The position numbers and the translations under genes are program-made. From Microbacterium oxydans (GTDB taxonomy: Bacteria; Actinomycetota; Actinomycetes; Actinomycetales; Microbacteriaceae), in assembly GCF_026559675.1 (NCBI RefSeq), contig NZ_CP092891.1, positions 1,054,001 through 1,118,000 of the forward strand: 64,000 nucleotides of DNA. The letters are read 5' to 3'. This document shows positions 36,942-46,167 of this stretch, piece after piece. Position 1 is the stretch's first letter; each line of letters begins with the position of its first letter. Below the pieces are notes generated by a model that was not told the origin of the DNA, made no database searches, and saw nothing but the letters and a program-made list of their open reading frames with translations.

Positions 36942-37820
36942 ATGACCGCGAAGATCCTGGATGGGAAGGCGGCCTCCGCCGCCATCCGCGCCGAACTGAC
37001 CGAGCGCGTCGCCGCGCTGAAGGCGAAGGGGATCACCCCGGGTATCGCGACGGTGCTGGTGGGTGCGGATCCGGCCTCGCAGCTCTATGTCGGGATGAAG
37101 CACCGTCAGTCCGAGGCGATCGGGATGAACTCGATCCAGCGCGAGCTGTCGGCCGACGCGACCCAGGCCGACGTGGAAGCGCTGATCGACGAGCTCAACG
37201 CCGACCCCGCATGCCACGGCTATATCGTGCAGCTGCCGCTGCCGAAGCACCTGGACACGGATGCGATCCTCGAGCGGATCGACCCGGCGAAGGACGCCGA
37301 CGGACTGCACCCGACCAACCTCGGGCGGCTCGTGCTCAACGTGAACAGCCCGATCCACACGCCGCTGCCGTGCACGCCGCGCGGCGTGATCGAGCTGCTG
37401 CTGCGCAACGACTACGACCTCAAGGGCAAGCACGTCGTGGTGGTCGGGCGCGGGGTCACGATCGGCCGTTCGATCGGACTGCTGCTCACGCGTCGCGATT
37501 TGAACGCCACCGTCACGCTCACGCACACGGGCACCGTCGACATGCCGCGGTACCTGCGCGAGGCCGATGTGATCGTCGCCGCTGCCGGCGTCAAGCACCT
37601 GATCCGTGCGGAGGACGTCAAGCCCGGTGCGGCCGTGCTCGACGTGGGCGTCACGCGCGAGAGCGACCCGGAGACCGGCAAGAACCTGGTGTTCGGCGAC
37701 GTCGCGCCCGATGTCGCGGACGTCGCGGGCTACATCTCCCCGAACCCCGGTGGCGTCGGCCCGATGACGGTCGCTCTGCTCATGACGAACGTGGTCGAGG
37801 CGGCCGAGAGGTCGGTCTGA
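36942..37820 (+). CDS. folD: Methylenetetrahydrofolate dehydrogenase / cyclohydrolase
   Basis: 292 residues. The catalytic lysine segment [14 protein letters not shown], the [12 protein letters not shown] region and the NADP loop [17 protein letters not shown] are present. It converts methylene-THF from GlyA to 10-formyl-THF for purine synthesis. AAGGAAG lies 8-14 nt before the ATG. It is probably co-transcribed with glyA under the ZTP riboswitch, though the intervening nested hairpin could uncouple them. Confidence 0.96.
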   Translation: MTAKILDGKAASAAIRAELTERVAALKAKGITPGIATVLVGADPASQLYVGMKHRQSEAIGMNSIQRELSADATQADVEALIDELNADPACHGYIVQLPLPKHLDTDAILERIDPAKDADGLHPTNLGRLVLNVNSPIHTPLPCTPRGVIELLLRNDYDLKGKHVVVVGRGVTIGRSIGLLLTRRDLNATVTLTHTGTVDMPRYLREADVIVAAAGVKHLIRAEDVKPGAAVLDVGVTRESDPETGKNLVFGDVAPDVADVAGYISPNPGGVGPMTVALLMTNVVEAAERSV

Positions 37821-37840
37821 TCGTCCGCACGTGCTCTGTA

Positions 37841-37881
37841 CGGAAAAGGCGCCCATCCGTGGAGGAGGGGCGCCTTTTCCG
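37841..37881 (+). terminator. Terminator after folD
   Basis: A perfect 14-bp stem CGGAAAAGGCGCCC/GGGCGCCTTTTCCG (37841-37854 with 37868-37881) with a 13-nt loop, 20 nt after the folD stop. Confidence 0.85.
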
Positions 37882-37944
37882 GTTCTCGGAGGCTCCGGTT
37901 CTCGGAGGCTCCGGTTCTCGGAGGCTCCGGTTCTCGGAGGCGCC
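37881..37944. repeat. Four tandem 16-bp repeats
   Basis: Three identical units GGTTCTCGGAGGCTCC and a fourth with one change (GCGCC end), starting on the last base of the folD terminator. They are followed by two to three imperfect copies of GCGTCGCGGATCAGAGG up to the stop of the next, convergent gene. Noncoding; likely slipped-strand expansion. Confidence 0.9.
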
Positions 37945-37989
37945 GGCGTCGCGGATCAGAGGGCGTCGCGGATCGGAGCTCGCCGCGGA

Positions 37990-38547
37990 TCAGAGCTCGT
38001 CGAGCATCCGGCGCTGCTCGGGCGTCAGGCCGTCGCTGAGCTCGTCGCGGGCCGCGCTGGTCTCGGGGGATTCCGGTGCCGCGGCGGGGGGAGTCGCGGC
38101 GGTCTTCGTGCCGCCGCCCTTCACGCGCGCCTGCACGGAATCGTAGATCTCGCCGGCCTTGGCGCGGAGCCGGTCGTCGATCTGGTCGTAGATCATCCAG
38201 CCGAACAGCAGCGCCAGCGGCGGCAGCACGAACGCCCAGAAGCCCGAGGCGCGCACGCCGCTCAGCCAGACGGTCAGCACCCAGATGATGAGCTCGACGA
38301 GATACACGAGCACGTACTGCACGACCTTCTCGCCGGTCTTGGTGCGATCGGCGGCGGACTTCGCGGCAGACCTGCGGAACGCGCCGGCGAGCAGCGGCTT
38401 CACGAAGAGAGCGGCGAGGGTCAGGATGACCGACGCCCACAGCGCGTTCCACCCGACGGAGACACCGGGCAGCAGCAGGCCGATCAGGAGCAGCACGGCG
38501 ACGTTGAACACGTAGAGCGCGGCGAACCGGACGATTCCGTTCTTCAT
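37990..38547 (-). CDS. Small four-helix membrane protein, holin-like family
   Basis: 185 residues with about four hydrophobic helices in two pairs: FAALYVFNVAVLLLIGLLL and ALWASVILTLAALFV, then VVQYVLVYLVELIIWVL and FWAFVLPPLALLFGWMIYD. A hydrophilic C-terminal tail of about 70 residues follows (KGGGTKTAATPPAAAP). It resembles the small phage-holin-superfamily-like proteins that are common and uncharacterised in actinobacteria. There is no sign of a prophage here. ATG 38547 is used; the frame upstream lacks hydrophobic character. Function unknown. Confidence 0.75.
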   Translation of the reverse strand: MKNGIVRFAALYVFNVAVLLLIGLLLPGVSVGWNALWASVILTLAALFVKPLLAGAFRRSAAKSAADRTKTGEKVVQYVLVYLVELIIWVLTVWLSGVRASGFWAFVLPPLALLFGWMIYDQIDDRLRAKAGEIYDSVQARVKGGGTKTAATPPAAAPESPETSAARDELSDGLTPEQRRMLDEL

Positions 38548-38675
38548 GCGAACAGAATCCCACATCGTCGCGCGGAGGGCACCCCTCGGGTGCACCGGCC
38601 ACGGACGGGCGGGGGTGTGCGGTCGTACACTGATCTCCGGCACCTGTTCCTTCCCCCTCCGCGTCTGGAGCCGTC

Positions 38676-39440
38676 ATGACGATCGACCCGGATCCGCTGC
38701 TGGACTCGATCGACATCCTGACCACGGCCGACGGGGCGCAGTGGCCGGCGCACGTGCACGACGATCACGAACTGCTCTCCGCGATCACCCACTCCGTGAC
38801 CGTGGTCACTCCGGATGCCGTGTACATCGCGCCACGGGGGACCAGCATCTGGATTCCGGCCGGTGTGGTGCACGAGGTGACCGCGGTGCCCGGCAATAGC
38901 ATGCGGTGCACCTGGTTCGAGCCGGATGCCGGCGCCATGCTCACGAGTCGTGTGGTGGTGACCACGGTGCCTCCGCTGCTCGATCGGGTGCTCGCCGAGC
39001 TGGTGCGCTACACCGACCCTCCCCGCCGGGCGCGGGCGGAGGCGTTCGCCCTCGACCTGCTCGCGGACTCGCGGGAGACGGATGTCGGGCTGCCCACCCC
39101 GGCGAGCCACTGGCTGCGTGCGGTGACGGATGCGCTCATCGCCGACCCGGCTGATCGTCGCACGGTCGACGCCTGGGCGGCCCAGGCGTCGGTGAGCGTG
39201 CGCACCTTCATGCGTCAGTTCACGGCGGAGACCGGGATGACGTTCTCGCGCTGGCGGGGGGAGCTGCGGCTGCAACTGGCGATGTCGATGCTCGCGAACG
39301 GGGCCGAGGTGGGACGCACGGCGCGGACGGTCGGCTTCGAATCGCTCGCCGCGTTCTCGGCCGCGTTCCGACGACGTGCGGGGGTCTCGCCACGGACGTT
39401 CGCCCGGACCCACGGTTTGATGACCGATTCCCGCGCATAG
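38676..39440 (+). CDS. AraC family transcriptional regulator
   Basis: 254 residues: an N-terminal cupin-like sensor (HVHDDHELLSAI, then PRGTSIWIPAGVVHEV) and a C-terminal double helix-turn-helix (VSVRTFMRQFTAETGMTFSR, then IGFESLAAFS-type VGFESLAAFSAAFRRRAG). It probably binds a small ligand and activates a nearby gene. The iron-siderophore operon starts 84 nt downstream in the same direction, so it may act with the iron box there, as AraC-type siderophore regulators do; this is inference from position. Confidence 0.9.
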   Translation: MTIDPDPLLDSIDILTTADGAQWPAHVHDDHELLSAITHSVTVVTPDAVYIAPRGTSIWIPAGVVHEVTAVPGNSMRCTWFEPDAGAMLTSRVVVTTVPPLLDRVLAELVRYTDPPRRARAEAFALDLLADSRETDVGLPTPASHWLRAVTDALIADPADRRTVDAWAAQASVSVRTFMRQFTAETGMTFSRWRGELRLQLAMSMLANGAEVGRTARTVGFESLAAFSAAFRRRAGVSPRTFARTHGLMTDSRA

Positions 39441-39493
39441 TCGACCGATCGACGCAACTCTCTCCCTGAACCGGGCAAGCGGGCGCGCCATAA

Positions 39494-39513
39494 TTAGGTA
39501 ACCCTTGCCTTAA
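39494..39513. promoter_or_regulatory. DtxR/IdeR-type iron box
   Basis: TTAGGTAACCCTTGCCTTAA is an imperfect palindrome matching the two ends of the DtxR consensus TTAGGTTAGSCTAACCTAA, extended by AATT on both sides. It lies 11 nt before the GTG start of the siderophore-binding lipoprotein, where an iron-loaded repressor would block expression. Confidence 0.75.
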
Positions 39514-39524
39514 TTGGAGATCCC

Positions 39525-40514
39525 GTGCGCCCATCACCGCGCCTGCGAGCCGCGCTCGCAGCAGCCGTCATCGTCCCCCTCTTCGCCGTCACCGCCTGCG
39601 CCTCGGCCGCAGGGCCCTCCGGAAGCGACTCCGCGGCCGGAGACACCGTCGTCGTCGACACCGTCTACGGCGAGGTGACGGTTCCCGCAGAGCCCGAACG
39701 CGTCGCCGCGATCTCGTACGACACGCCCTGGCAGGTCATGTCGTTCGACGTTCCCGTCGTCGCGACCATCGACTACACCCAGTGGATCGACAGCTACACC
39801 GAGGAGCAGCAGGCCTACGTCGCCGACGCCGCGAAGGTCGGCAGCTACGGCGAGATCAACTTCGAGGCGCTCGCCGGTGCCGCCCCCGACATCATCGTCG
39901 GCGACGCCTACGAGGTGGACGAGGCGACCTTCACGCGACTGAGCGAGATCGCGCCGACGGTCATCGTCGGCGGCGACGAGCGCGGTGACTGGCAGTCGCT
40001 CACCGAAGACCTCGCGACCGCCCTCGGCGTGCACGGCACCTGGGCGAAGGCGAAGGAGTCCTACGTGGCCCGACGCGACGAGGTGAAGGAGCAGTACGCC
40101 GACGTCATCTCCGCCAACACCTGGGCGAACTTCTCGCTCGGCGACGAGGCCGGACAGTTCTCCATCCAGTTGCCGACCGGCTCGACCGGCAACCTGATCG
40201 TCAACGAGATGGGCCTCACCTATGGCGAGGGCATCCCCCTGGAGGACGAGGGCGGTTTCGGCTACGCCTCGTTCTCGCTGGAGCAGATCGGCACCATCCT
40301 GGACGGCGTGACCGTCGGTCTCACGTTCGAGAACCCGGACGGCACCATGATGCCCGCTATCCAGGACGTCATCGACAGCAGCCTCTTCCAGCAGCTGGAG
40401 ATCGCGAAGACCGGTCAGGTGTACGGCCTGTCGACGAGCGTCACCGATTACCGCAGCGCCGAGGCCTGGATCGACGAGCTCACCACCAAGGTGCTCGAAC
40501 CGCTGTCGAAGTGA
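39525..40514 (+). CDS. Iron-siderophore ABC transporter binding lipoprotein
   Basis: 329 residues. The N-terminus is a lipoprotein signal with Cys in FAVTAC, followed by a FepB/FecB-type class III binding fold (VNEMGLTYG, and the PEPERVAAISYD opening strand). The start is GTG 39525 with GGAG upstream. It captures ferric siderophore outside the membrane for the two permeases encoded next. The operon has five genes with overlapping ends, under the iron box. Confidence 0.93.
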   Translation: MRPSPRLRAALAAAVIVPLFAVTACASAAGPSGSDSAAGDTVVVDTVYGEVTVPAEPERVAAISYDTPWQVMSFDVPVVATIDYTQWIDSYTEEQQAYVADAAKVGSYGEINFEALAGAAPDIIVGDAYEVDEATFTRLSEIAPTVIVGGDERGDWQSLTEDLATALGVHGTWAKAKESYVARRDEVKEQYADVISANTWANFSLGDEAGQFSIQLPTGSTGNLIVNEMGLTYGEGIPLEDEGGFGYASFSLEQIGTILDGVTVGLTFENPDGTMMPAIQDVIDSSLFQQLEIAKTGQVYGLSTSVTDYRSAEAWIDELTTKVLEPLSK

Positions 40515-41551
40515 CGGCTCTCGCCACGGACGGACGGCGGCGCGCCCGTCGTCCGTCCGACGCGATCGTGCTGCCGATCGTGCTGCTGCTCCTGATCATC
40601 GCGATCGGGGTCAGCATCGCGGTCGGCCCGCGCACCCTGTCCTTCGACGAGCTCCTGGCCGCACTCTCCGCGCCGACCGGCACGGAGGCGGACCTCATCG
40701 TGCGCGACGTGCGGCTGCCGCGCACGTTCATCGGGATCGCCGCCGGCAGCGCGCTCGCGGTCGCCGGCGTGATCATGCAGACCCTCACCCGCAACCCGCT
40801 CGCCGAGCCGGGGCTGCTCGGCGTCAACGCCGGCGCCTCCCTGGCGGTCGCCGTCGCGATCGTCGTCCTCGGCGTCGGGGACTTCGGATCCACGATGTGG
40901 TTCGCGTTCGCCGGTGCCGCGATCGCCAGCGCCCTGGTGGCGCTCATCGGAGGAGTCGGTCGCGGTGCCTCGATCGGCCGCCTCGCGCTCACCGGCGTCG
41001 CGGTCGCCGCCGTACTGTCCGCCGCGACCTCCGCGCTCAGCCTGATCGATCCCGCGTCGTATCAGCAGATGCGGCTGTGGGGAGCGGGTGCGCTCGGTGG
41101 CCGATCGCTCGAGGCCGCCACGCTCACGCTCGCGGTGGTCGGCATCGGGCTCCTCCTCGTCGTCGTGATCGCCCCGGGTATCGGACTCCTCGCGCTGGGG
41201 GAGGACACCGCGCGTGCCCTCGGCGGTCGGGTCGGCGCCGTGCGGACGGGCGGCTTCATCGCGATCGCCGTGCTCTGCGGCGCGGCGACCGCGGCGGCAG
41301 GGCCGATCGCTTTCGTGGGGCTGCTCGTACCGCACGCACTGCGGGCGGTCTTCGGGCCGGACACCCGTCGTCTGCTGATCTACAGCGTGCTCGCAGGTCC
41401 TCTCCTGCTGCTGTTCGCCGATGCGCTGGGAGGCGTCCTGATCGCCCCGCGCTCGATCCCGGTGGGCGTGATGACGGCGTTCCTCGGCGCACCGGTGCTG
41501 GTCGCCCTCGTGCTCTCGCGGCGTGTGCAGGCCGAGGGAGCACCCTCATGA
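40511..41551 (+). CDS. FecCD-family iron-siderophore permease 1
   Basis: 346 residues with about nine to ten membrane helices. The family landmarks RLPRTFIGIAAGSALAVAG and TRNPLAEPGLLGVNAGAS are clear. The GTG start overlaps the binding-protein stop (GTGA). It forms a heterodimeric channel with permease 2 for import of ferric siderophore, driven by the ATPase encoded at 43391. Confidence 0.94.
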   Translation: MTALATDGRRRARRPSDAIVLPIVLLLLIIAIGVSIAVGPRTLSFDELLAALSAPTGTEADLIVRDVRLPRTFIGIAAGSALAVAGVIMQTLTRNPLAEPGLLGVNAGASLAVAVAIVVLGVGDFGSTMWFAFAGAAIASALVALIGGVGRGASIGRLALTGVAVAAVLSAATSALSLIDPASYQQMRLWGAGALGGRSLEAATLTLAVVGIGLLLVVVIAPGIGLLALGEDTARALGGRVGAVRTGGFIAIAVLCGAATAAAGPIAFVGLLVPHALRAVFGPDTRRLLIYSVLAGPLLLLFADALGGVLIAPRSIPVGVMTAFLGAPVLVALVLSRRVQAEGAPS

Positions 41552-42573
41552 TCGCTGCCGCCTCGGTCGTCGCCGCGCCGGCGGCCACGCGTCGCCGCCG
41601 CACGATCATCTGGGTGTGCTCCGCCGTCGTGCTGCTGGCGCTGGGGGTGGCGGGGCTCACGCTCGGCGACGCCCCCGTGTCGGTGTCGGATGCCGTCAGC
41701 GCTCTGCTCGGCGGAGGGGAGAGCGGCACGCGATTGATCGTGGTCGGCTGGCGGCTCCCGCGGGTCGCACTGGGAGCGGTGATCGGCGCGATGCTCGCCC
41801 TTTCCGGAGCACTGTTCCAGGTGGTCACGCGCAACCCGCTCGGCAGCCCCGACATCCTCGGATTCTCGGCTGGCGCCTACACCGGCGCGCTGATCGTGAT
41901 CGTCGGCGGTTCGGTGGGCACCGTCGCCCTCACGGTCGGCGCGATCGGCGGCGGCATCCTCTCCGCAGCTCTCGTCTTCGCCCTCGTGGCCTGGCGCGGC
42001 GCGAGCGGCACGCGCCTCATCATCGTGGGCATCGCGCTCACCGCCATGCTCGGCGCCGTGAACACGATGATCGAGCTCGCCGCCGACGACGTGGTCTCGC
42101 GCAGCGCCGCCATGTGGGGCGCCGGGTCGCTCAACGGCATCGACGGAAGATGGATGCCGGTGATGATCGTCACCCTTCTGCTCGGAGCGTTCGCGATCGC
42201 GGGGCTCCGGCCGGCGCTCGCGCTGTACGAGCTGGGCGAGGATCGTGCCGCGTCCCTCGGCGTCCGGCCCGTGCGCCTGCGCCTGTCGGCGATGATCGTG
42301 GGCGTGGTGCTGCTCGCCGTCACGATCGCGGCCGCAGGGCCCCTCGCCTTCATCGCGCTCGCCGCCCCGCAGATCGCCCGGCGGCTGTGGCGCAGCGGCC
42401 CCATGCCGTTCGCGGCATCCGCCATGACCGGAGCGGTGCTCCTCGTCTCGAGCGACCTGATCGCGATGCGGCTGTTCGCTCCCACCATGCTCCCCACCGG
42501 CCTCGTCACGATCGGGGTCGGCGGACTCTATCTCGCCTGGATGCTGTCCGGCGCGAATCGAAGGAGGCGCTGA
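41548..42573 (+). CDS. FecCD-family iron-siderophore permease 2
   Basis: 341 residues, again about nine to ten helices, with RLPRVALGAVIGAMLALSG and TRNPLGSPDILGFSAGA. ATG 41548 overlaps the permease 1 stop (ATGA); longer in-frame starts lie inside permease 1. The basic N-terminus (ATRRRRTI) marks the cytoplasmic side. Its stop overlaps the ATG of the siderophore-interacting protein gene (TGATG). Confidence 0.94.
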   Translation: MIAAASVVAAPAATRRRRTIIWVCSAVVLLALGVAGLTLGDAPVSVSDAVSALLGGGESGTRLIVVGWRLPRVALGAVIGAMLALSGALFQVVTRNPLGSPDILGFSAGAYTGALIVIVGGSVGTVALTVGAIGGGILSAALVFALVAWRGASGTRLIIVGIALTAMLGAVNTMIELAADDVVSRSAAMWGAGSLNGIDGRWMPVMIVTLLLGAFAIAGLRPALALYELGEDRAASLGVRPVRLRLSAMIVGVVLLAVTIAAAGPLAFIALAAPQIARRLWRSGPMPFAASAMTGAVLLVSSDLIAMRLFAPTMLPTGLVTIGVGGLYLAWMLSGANRRRR

Positions 42574-43394
42574 TGCGCACCGATGTCCCCCTGTTCCGCG
42601 CCGAGGTGGCCGCCCGCACCGTCGTCACCCCGAACATGCTGCGGATCACGCTGCACGGCGCCCGCACGGACCGCGGGGAGCGGTTCGTGTCGAGCGGACG
42701 GCCGGACGAGTTCTTCGGGCTGTGGCTCACCGCCGTCGACGGTCAGGAGGCCAAGCGCTACTACTCCGTACGAGCGTGGCGGCCCGAGTCCGACGAGCTC
42801 GACATCGACTTCGTCGTGCATGCACACGGGCCGGCGACGCAGTGGGCGCGGCGGGCCCTTCCTGGGGATCGCGTAGCCTTCGATGCTCCGCGCGGGCATT
42901 TCCAGCCGCCGCAGGGGACCGAGCGCGTGCTCCTCGTCGGTGACGCCACGGCCCTGCCGGCCATCGGTCGCATCCTCGAGGAGCGGAGCCCCGCCGATCC
43001 TCCCGTCTGCGTGATCGTGTCGGTCGATGACGTCGGAGACCGGCAGGACCTCCCGATCGGGGAGGACGACGCGCTGCACTGGGTGGACGGCGACGAGATG
43101 CTCGCTCGGACGGTGTCCGAGACGGCGACCGGAGCGGACGCGACCTATCTCTGGTTCTCGGGGGAGGCGACGGTCATGCGCGACGTCCGCCGGCACCTGC
43201 GTCACACGCTCGGCTGGCCGACCTCGCGGTACATGACGATGGGGTACTGGCGCCGCGATGAAGAGCGCTGGGCCGCCGAGTTCACCCGCCGTCCCGATCT
43301 CGATGAGCAGATCGCCGCCATCTGGGAGAACGGCGAGGACGACGAGACCCAGCGCGATCGGATCGACGAACTGCTGACGAGGAACGGACTGTGA
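42573..43394 (+). CDS. Siderophore-interacting protein (ferric-siderophore reductase)
   Basis: 273 residues of the ViuB/SIP family: an FAD-binding barrel (KRYYSVRAWRPESDELDIDF) and an NAD(P)H-binding domain (VLLVGDATALPAI), with the C-terminal MGYWRRDEE. It reduces Fe(III) in the imported siderophore in the cytoplasm to release iron. ATG 42573 shares its A with the preceding stop. Its place inside the uptake operon, between permease and ATPase, supports this role. Confidence 0.93.
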   Translation: MRTDVPLFRAEVAARTVVTPNMLRITLHGARTDRGERFVSSGRPDEFFGLWLTAVDGQEAKRYYSVRAWRPESDELDIDFVVHAHGPATQWARRALPGDRVAFDAPRGHFQPPQGTERVLLVGDATALPAIGRILEERSPADPPVCVIVSVDDVGDRQDLPIGEDDALHWVDGDEMLARTVSETATGADATYLWFSGEATVMRDVRRHLRHTLGWPTSRYMTMGYWRRDEERWAAEFTRRPDLDEQIAAIWENGEDDETQRDRIDELLTRNGL

Positions 43395-44179
43395 CCGACA
43401 CCACCTTCGACATCCGCGGACTCACCGCCGGATACCCGCACGGGCGGCCGATCTCGGTCGATCTCGACCTGACGATCGACCGGGGGTCCTTCGTCGCGAT
43501 CATCGGACCGAACGCCTGCGGCAAGTCGACCCTGCTGCGCACGATCGCCCGACTGCTCCCGGTGCTCGCCGGATCGGTGCTGCTCGACGGCCGTGACATC
43601 CGTGCCCGCGGAGCGAAGGAGCTGGCGCGGGAGCTCGGCCTGCTCAGCCAGTCCGCCGAGGCTCCGGATGGCATGCGGGTGGCCGACCTCATCGCCCGCG
43701 GACGCTACCCGCACCGTCGGGCCTTCTCGAGCTGGAGCGCGGCGGATGAGCAGGCCGTGGCCACGGCGATGGAGCGCACCGCCGTGCAGGAGCTGTCGGA
43801 GCGGCCTGTCGACGAGCTTTCCGGGGGACAGCGCCAGCGCGTCTGGCTGGCGATGGCGCTCGCGCAGGAGACCGACGTGTTGCTGCTGGACGAGCCGACG
43901 ACCTTCCTCGACATCACGCACCAGCTCGACATGCTCGACCTGTTCCGCGCGATCAACCGGGACCACGGGACGACCGTCGTCGCCGTGCTGCACGACCTCA
44001 ACCAGGCGGCCCGGTACGCCGATCGCATCGTCGCGATGCGCGACGGCGCGATCGTCCGCACGGGACCGCCGGAGGACGTGCTCACGCCCGAGGTGATGAT
44101 GCGGGTGTTCGATCTGGACTGCACGGTGATCCCCGACCCGGAGACGGGGACCCCGATGGTCGTGCCTCGGCGTCGCTGA
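43391..44179 (+). CDS. Iron-siderophore ABC transporter ATPase (FecE/FepC type)
   Basis: 262 residues. Walker A GPNACGKSTLL, signature [15 protein letters not shown] and Walker B VLLLDEPTTFLD are intact, as is the H-loop (VAVLHDLNQAARYADR). The GTG start overlaps the previous stop (GTGA). It energises the FecCD permease pair. It is the last gene of the iron operon; the next gene converges 17 nt later. Confidence 0.95.
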   Translation: MTDTTFDIRGLTAGYPHGRPISVDLDLTIDRGSFVAIIGPNACGKSTLLRTIARLLPVLAGSVLLDGRDIRARGAKELARELGLLSQSAEAPDGMRVADLIARGRYPHRRAFSSWSAADEQAVATAMERTAVQELSERPVDELSGGQRQRVWLAMALAQETDVLLLDEPTTFLDITHQLDMLDLFRAINRDHGTTVVAVLHDLNQAARYADRIVAMRDGAIVRTGPPEDVLTPEVMMRVFDLDCTVIPDPETGTPMVVPRRR

Positions 44180-44196
44180 GCAGCCGAGCAGCGGGC

Positions 44197-45285
44197 TCAG
44201 AGCGCGCGGTACAGATCCCAGGAACGCTGACACGCCTCGGCGACCGCGCGCACGTGCGCCGGGTCTTCGTGGATCCAGTCCGTTCCCGGCCGGTGCAGCT
44301 CGTCGACGGCCGCCGGGCCGAGCAGGTATTCGCGCAGGAACTCCGCCTGCACGGCGTCGAGCTCGAGGGCGGCGTCGGCCGCCCGATCGGCCAGCTCGCG
44401 GAAGTGGGCCCCGGCGGCACGGATCTCCTGGCTGCCCAGATACGGGGTGTTCAGGGCGACGTCGTCGGGCTGCTCGACGCGGAACCCGGCACGGTGGGCC
44501 TCCGCGAGTGCGCGCAGGCGCTCCGGATCCATCGTGGGCGGATCTTCGGGGGTGCGCTCGTCGCCGCGGGGGTCGCCGCGGTTGGAGAGGGCGACGACCG
44601 CCGGCAGTCGATCCTGCGGGGCGCGGGCGACGTCCACCGCCCCGTCGCGCGTCGTCGTCGTGTTCATGGTGTCGTGGAAGGACAGCCGCGTGAAGCGTCC
44701 GCCCGTGCGGAGCTTGTCGGCGAGGAAGCGCTCGGTCAGCTCGTCCCTGGTGCGTTCGTAGACCCCGAGCCCGCGCTCGCCGACCTCCACGAAGGTGCTC
44801 ACGAGGCGCGCGAGCTCGGCGTCGTCCTGCGGAACCTCGAGGATCGGGAAGAACGAGAACGTCACGGGACGGATCGCGTCGACGCCGGAGAGATCGACCT
44901 TCTGCCAGGGCCCGGCGGCGCGGGTGCGCTGGATCGCCGTCGTCAGGTCGGTGGCGATGTCGGCCGGACGTGCGCGGTTCGGATCGCGCACCAGACGCGG
45001 ATGCGGGTTGATCACCGCGACGATGCGACGATCGTGCCGCGCCCATTCCCGCACGATCGCGGCGGTGGCGACGTCGGTGAAGTCGTACTGCAACCGCCGT
45101 GTCAGCGCGGGGGAGAGGAACGGCACGAGCTCCTCCGGGATGCGCGCGCCGGCGTGCGGGCAGCTCACCAGCACGTCGGCTTCCGCGATCGCCTCGTCGA
45201 GCGTCCGATGCTCGCTGTCGGCGAAGGCGATGATCTCCTGCGGGGTGAACGTGTGTCCGGCGGGGATGAGGTCGAGGTCGCTCAT
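44197..45285 (-). CDS. N-formylglutamate amidohydrolase family protein
   Basis: 362 residues. The family motifs SCPHAGARIPEEL (near residue 42), YDFTDVATAAIV, NPHPRLVRDPNR and the later RLSFHDTMNTTT are visible, with His residues likely to bind zinc. Members hydrolyse N-formyl-L-glutamate in histidine degradation. No hut genes lie nearby, so the physiological substrate is uncertain and another N-acyl amino acid is possible. It is monocistronic and converges on the iron operon. Confidence 0.85.
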   Translation of the reverse strand: MSDLDLIPAGHTFTPQEIIAFADSEHRTLDEAIAEADVLVSCPHAGARIPEELVPFLSPALTRRLQYDFTDVATAAIVREWARHDRRIVAVINPHPRLVRDPNRARPADIATDLTTAIQRTRAAGPWQKVDLSGVDAIRPVTFSFFPILEVPQDDAELARLVSTFVEVGERGLGVYERTRDELTERFLADKLRTGGRFTRLSFHDTMNTTTTRDGAVDVARAPQDRLPAVVALSNRGDPRGDERTPEDPPTMDPERLRALAEAHRAGFRVEQPDDVALNTPYLGSQEIRAAGAHFRELADRAADAALELDAVQAEFLREYLLGPAAVDELHRPGTDWIHEDPAHVRAVAEACQRSWDLYRAL

Positions 45286-45316
45286 GCGCTCATGCTAACG
45301 ACCGCCCTCGACGCGG

Positions 45317-46039
45317 TCAGCCCTGAGCGTGCAACGAGCTCTCGATGCCGCTGATGCGCGCCTGCTCGTCGAAGCGGAACGTCGCCGTGCCGCTCGCGTC
45401 CGACACCGTCGCGCCGGAGAACGCCTCATCGGTCCAGGTGAGGGTCCAACCGGCGAGCCGTGCGAGGTCCCAGACCGCGGTGCGCGCGTCGGCGAGGCTC
45501 GTGGCGGAGAGCACGCGGGGCAGGGCGATGACGGCGTCGGCCACGGTGAGCGGCGCGAGCGGAGCGTCGAGCAGGAAGACGGCACGCGTGCCGCTGCCGA
45601 CGGGAGCGGAGTAGTACGGGGAGCGTCCGGTCAGCTCGACCGCGACGCCGCCGACGGTGTGCGCGGCCTGCGCGATCCAGTCGTCGTCACCGGCGGCGTC
45701 CGTCGGGAACGGCACCTCGGAGGTGGTGAGGTCGGCGATCCCGTGCTCGGTGCCGTAGGCGTGCAGCTGTGCCGCGACGCCCTGGGGGTCGCCGCTCGGG
45801 TGCGCCCAGGCCCAGAGCAGCGAACGCGGCCCCGGCGCGATCGTCGCGATCAGGTGCGCGCGGGTGACGAGCCGGCGCGAGGGGTCGTCGTTCGCCGTGA
45901 AGGTCAGGGTGCCCGCGGTCATGTCGGCGTCCCACCGGTGCTCGCCGAGGGCATCGGCGGCGGCGGAGAGGGCGTCCTGTCGCAGGGCGACGAAGAGGGC
46001 GGCACGATCGGCGAGGGGCTGGAGCGCGGCGAAGGTCAT
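45317..46039 (-). CDS. Uncharacterised protein, DUF6882-like
   Basis: 240 residues, soluble, with no signal or membrane helix. The opening helix (ADRAALFVALRQDALSAAADA), the strand GTLTFT and the segment LLWAWAHPSGDP recall the DUF6882 family, whose function is unknown. I base this on recall of the pattern, not on a search. It lies between the formylglutamate amidohydrolase gene and the hpa operon terminator. Confidence 0.65.
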   Translation of the reverse strand: MTFAALQPLADRAALFVALRQDALSAAADALGEHRWDADMTAGTLTFTANDDPSRRLVTRAHLIATIAPGPRSLLWAWAHPSGDPQGVAAQLHAYGTEHGIADLTTSEVPFPTDAAGDDDWIAQAAHTVGGVAVELTGRSPYYSAPVGSGTRAVFLLDAPLAPLTVADAVIALPRVLSATSLADARTAVWDLARLAGWTLTWTDEAFSGATVSDASGTATFRFDEQARISGIESSLHAQG

Positions 46040-46080
46040 GCCGACAGTCTCGCCGGGAATGCTATGAATCCGCTAGTTCG

Positions 46081-46108
46081 CCGTCGGGACCGGGTGCGGC
46101 CCCGACGG
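46081..46108 (-). terminator. Terminator of the hpa operon
   Basis: CCGTCGGG/CCCGACGG with a 12-nt loop, about 60 nt downstream of the hpaI stop on the minus strand. The gap also contains a short direct repeat of ACGACCTCGCC. Confidence 0.6.
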
Positions 46109-46167
46109 GACGGTGCGACGGCCACCACGACAGCGCTACGACCTCGCCACGACCTCGCCACGACGGG

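Noticed and set aside
37881..37944. Direct repeats considered as a CRISPR array
   Set aside because: Units are contiguous without spacers and only 16 bp long. The arrays at 29682, 60915 and 61599 fail for the same reason, and no cas genes are present.
37990..38547. Holin-like protein as evidence for a prophage
   Set aside because: No integrase, terminase, capsid or lysin genes are nearby; the flanks are housekeeping and iron-uptake genes.
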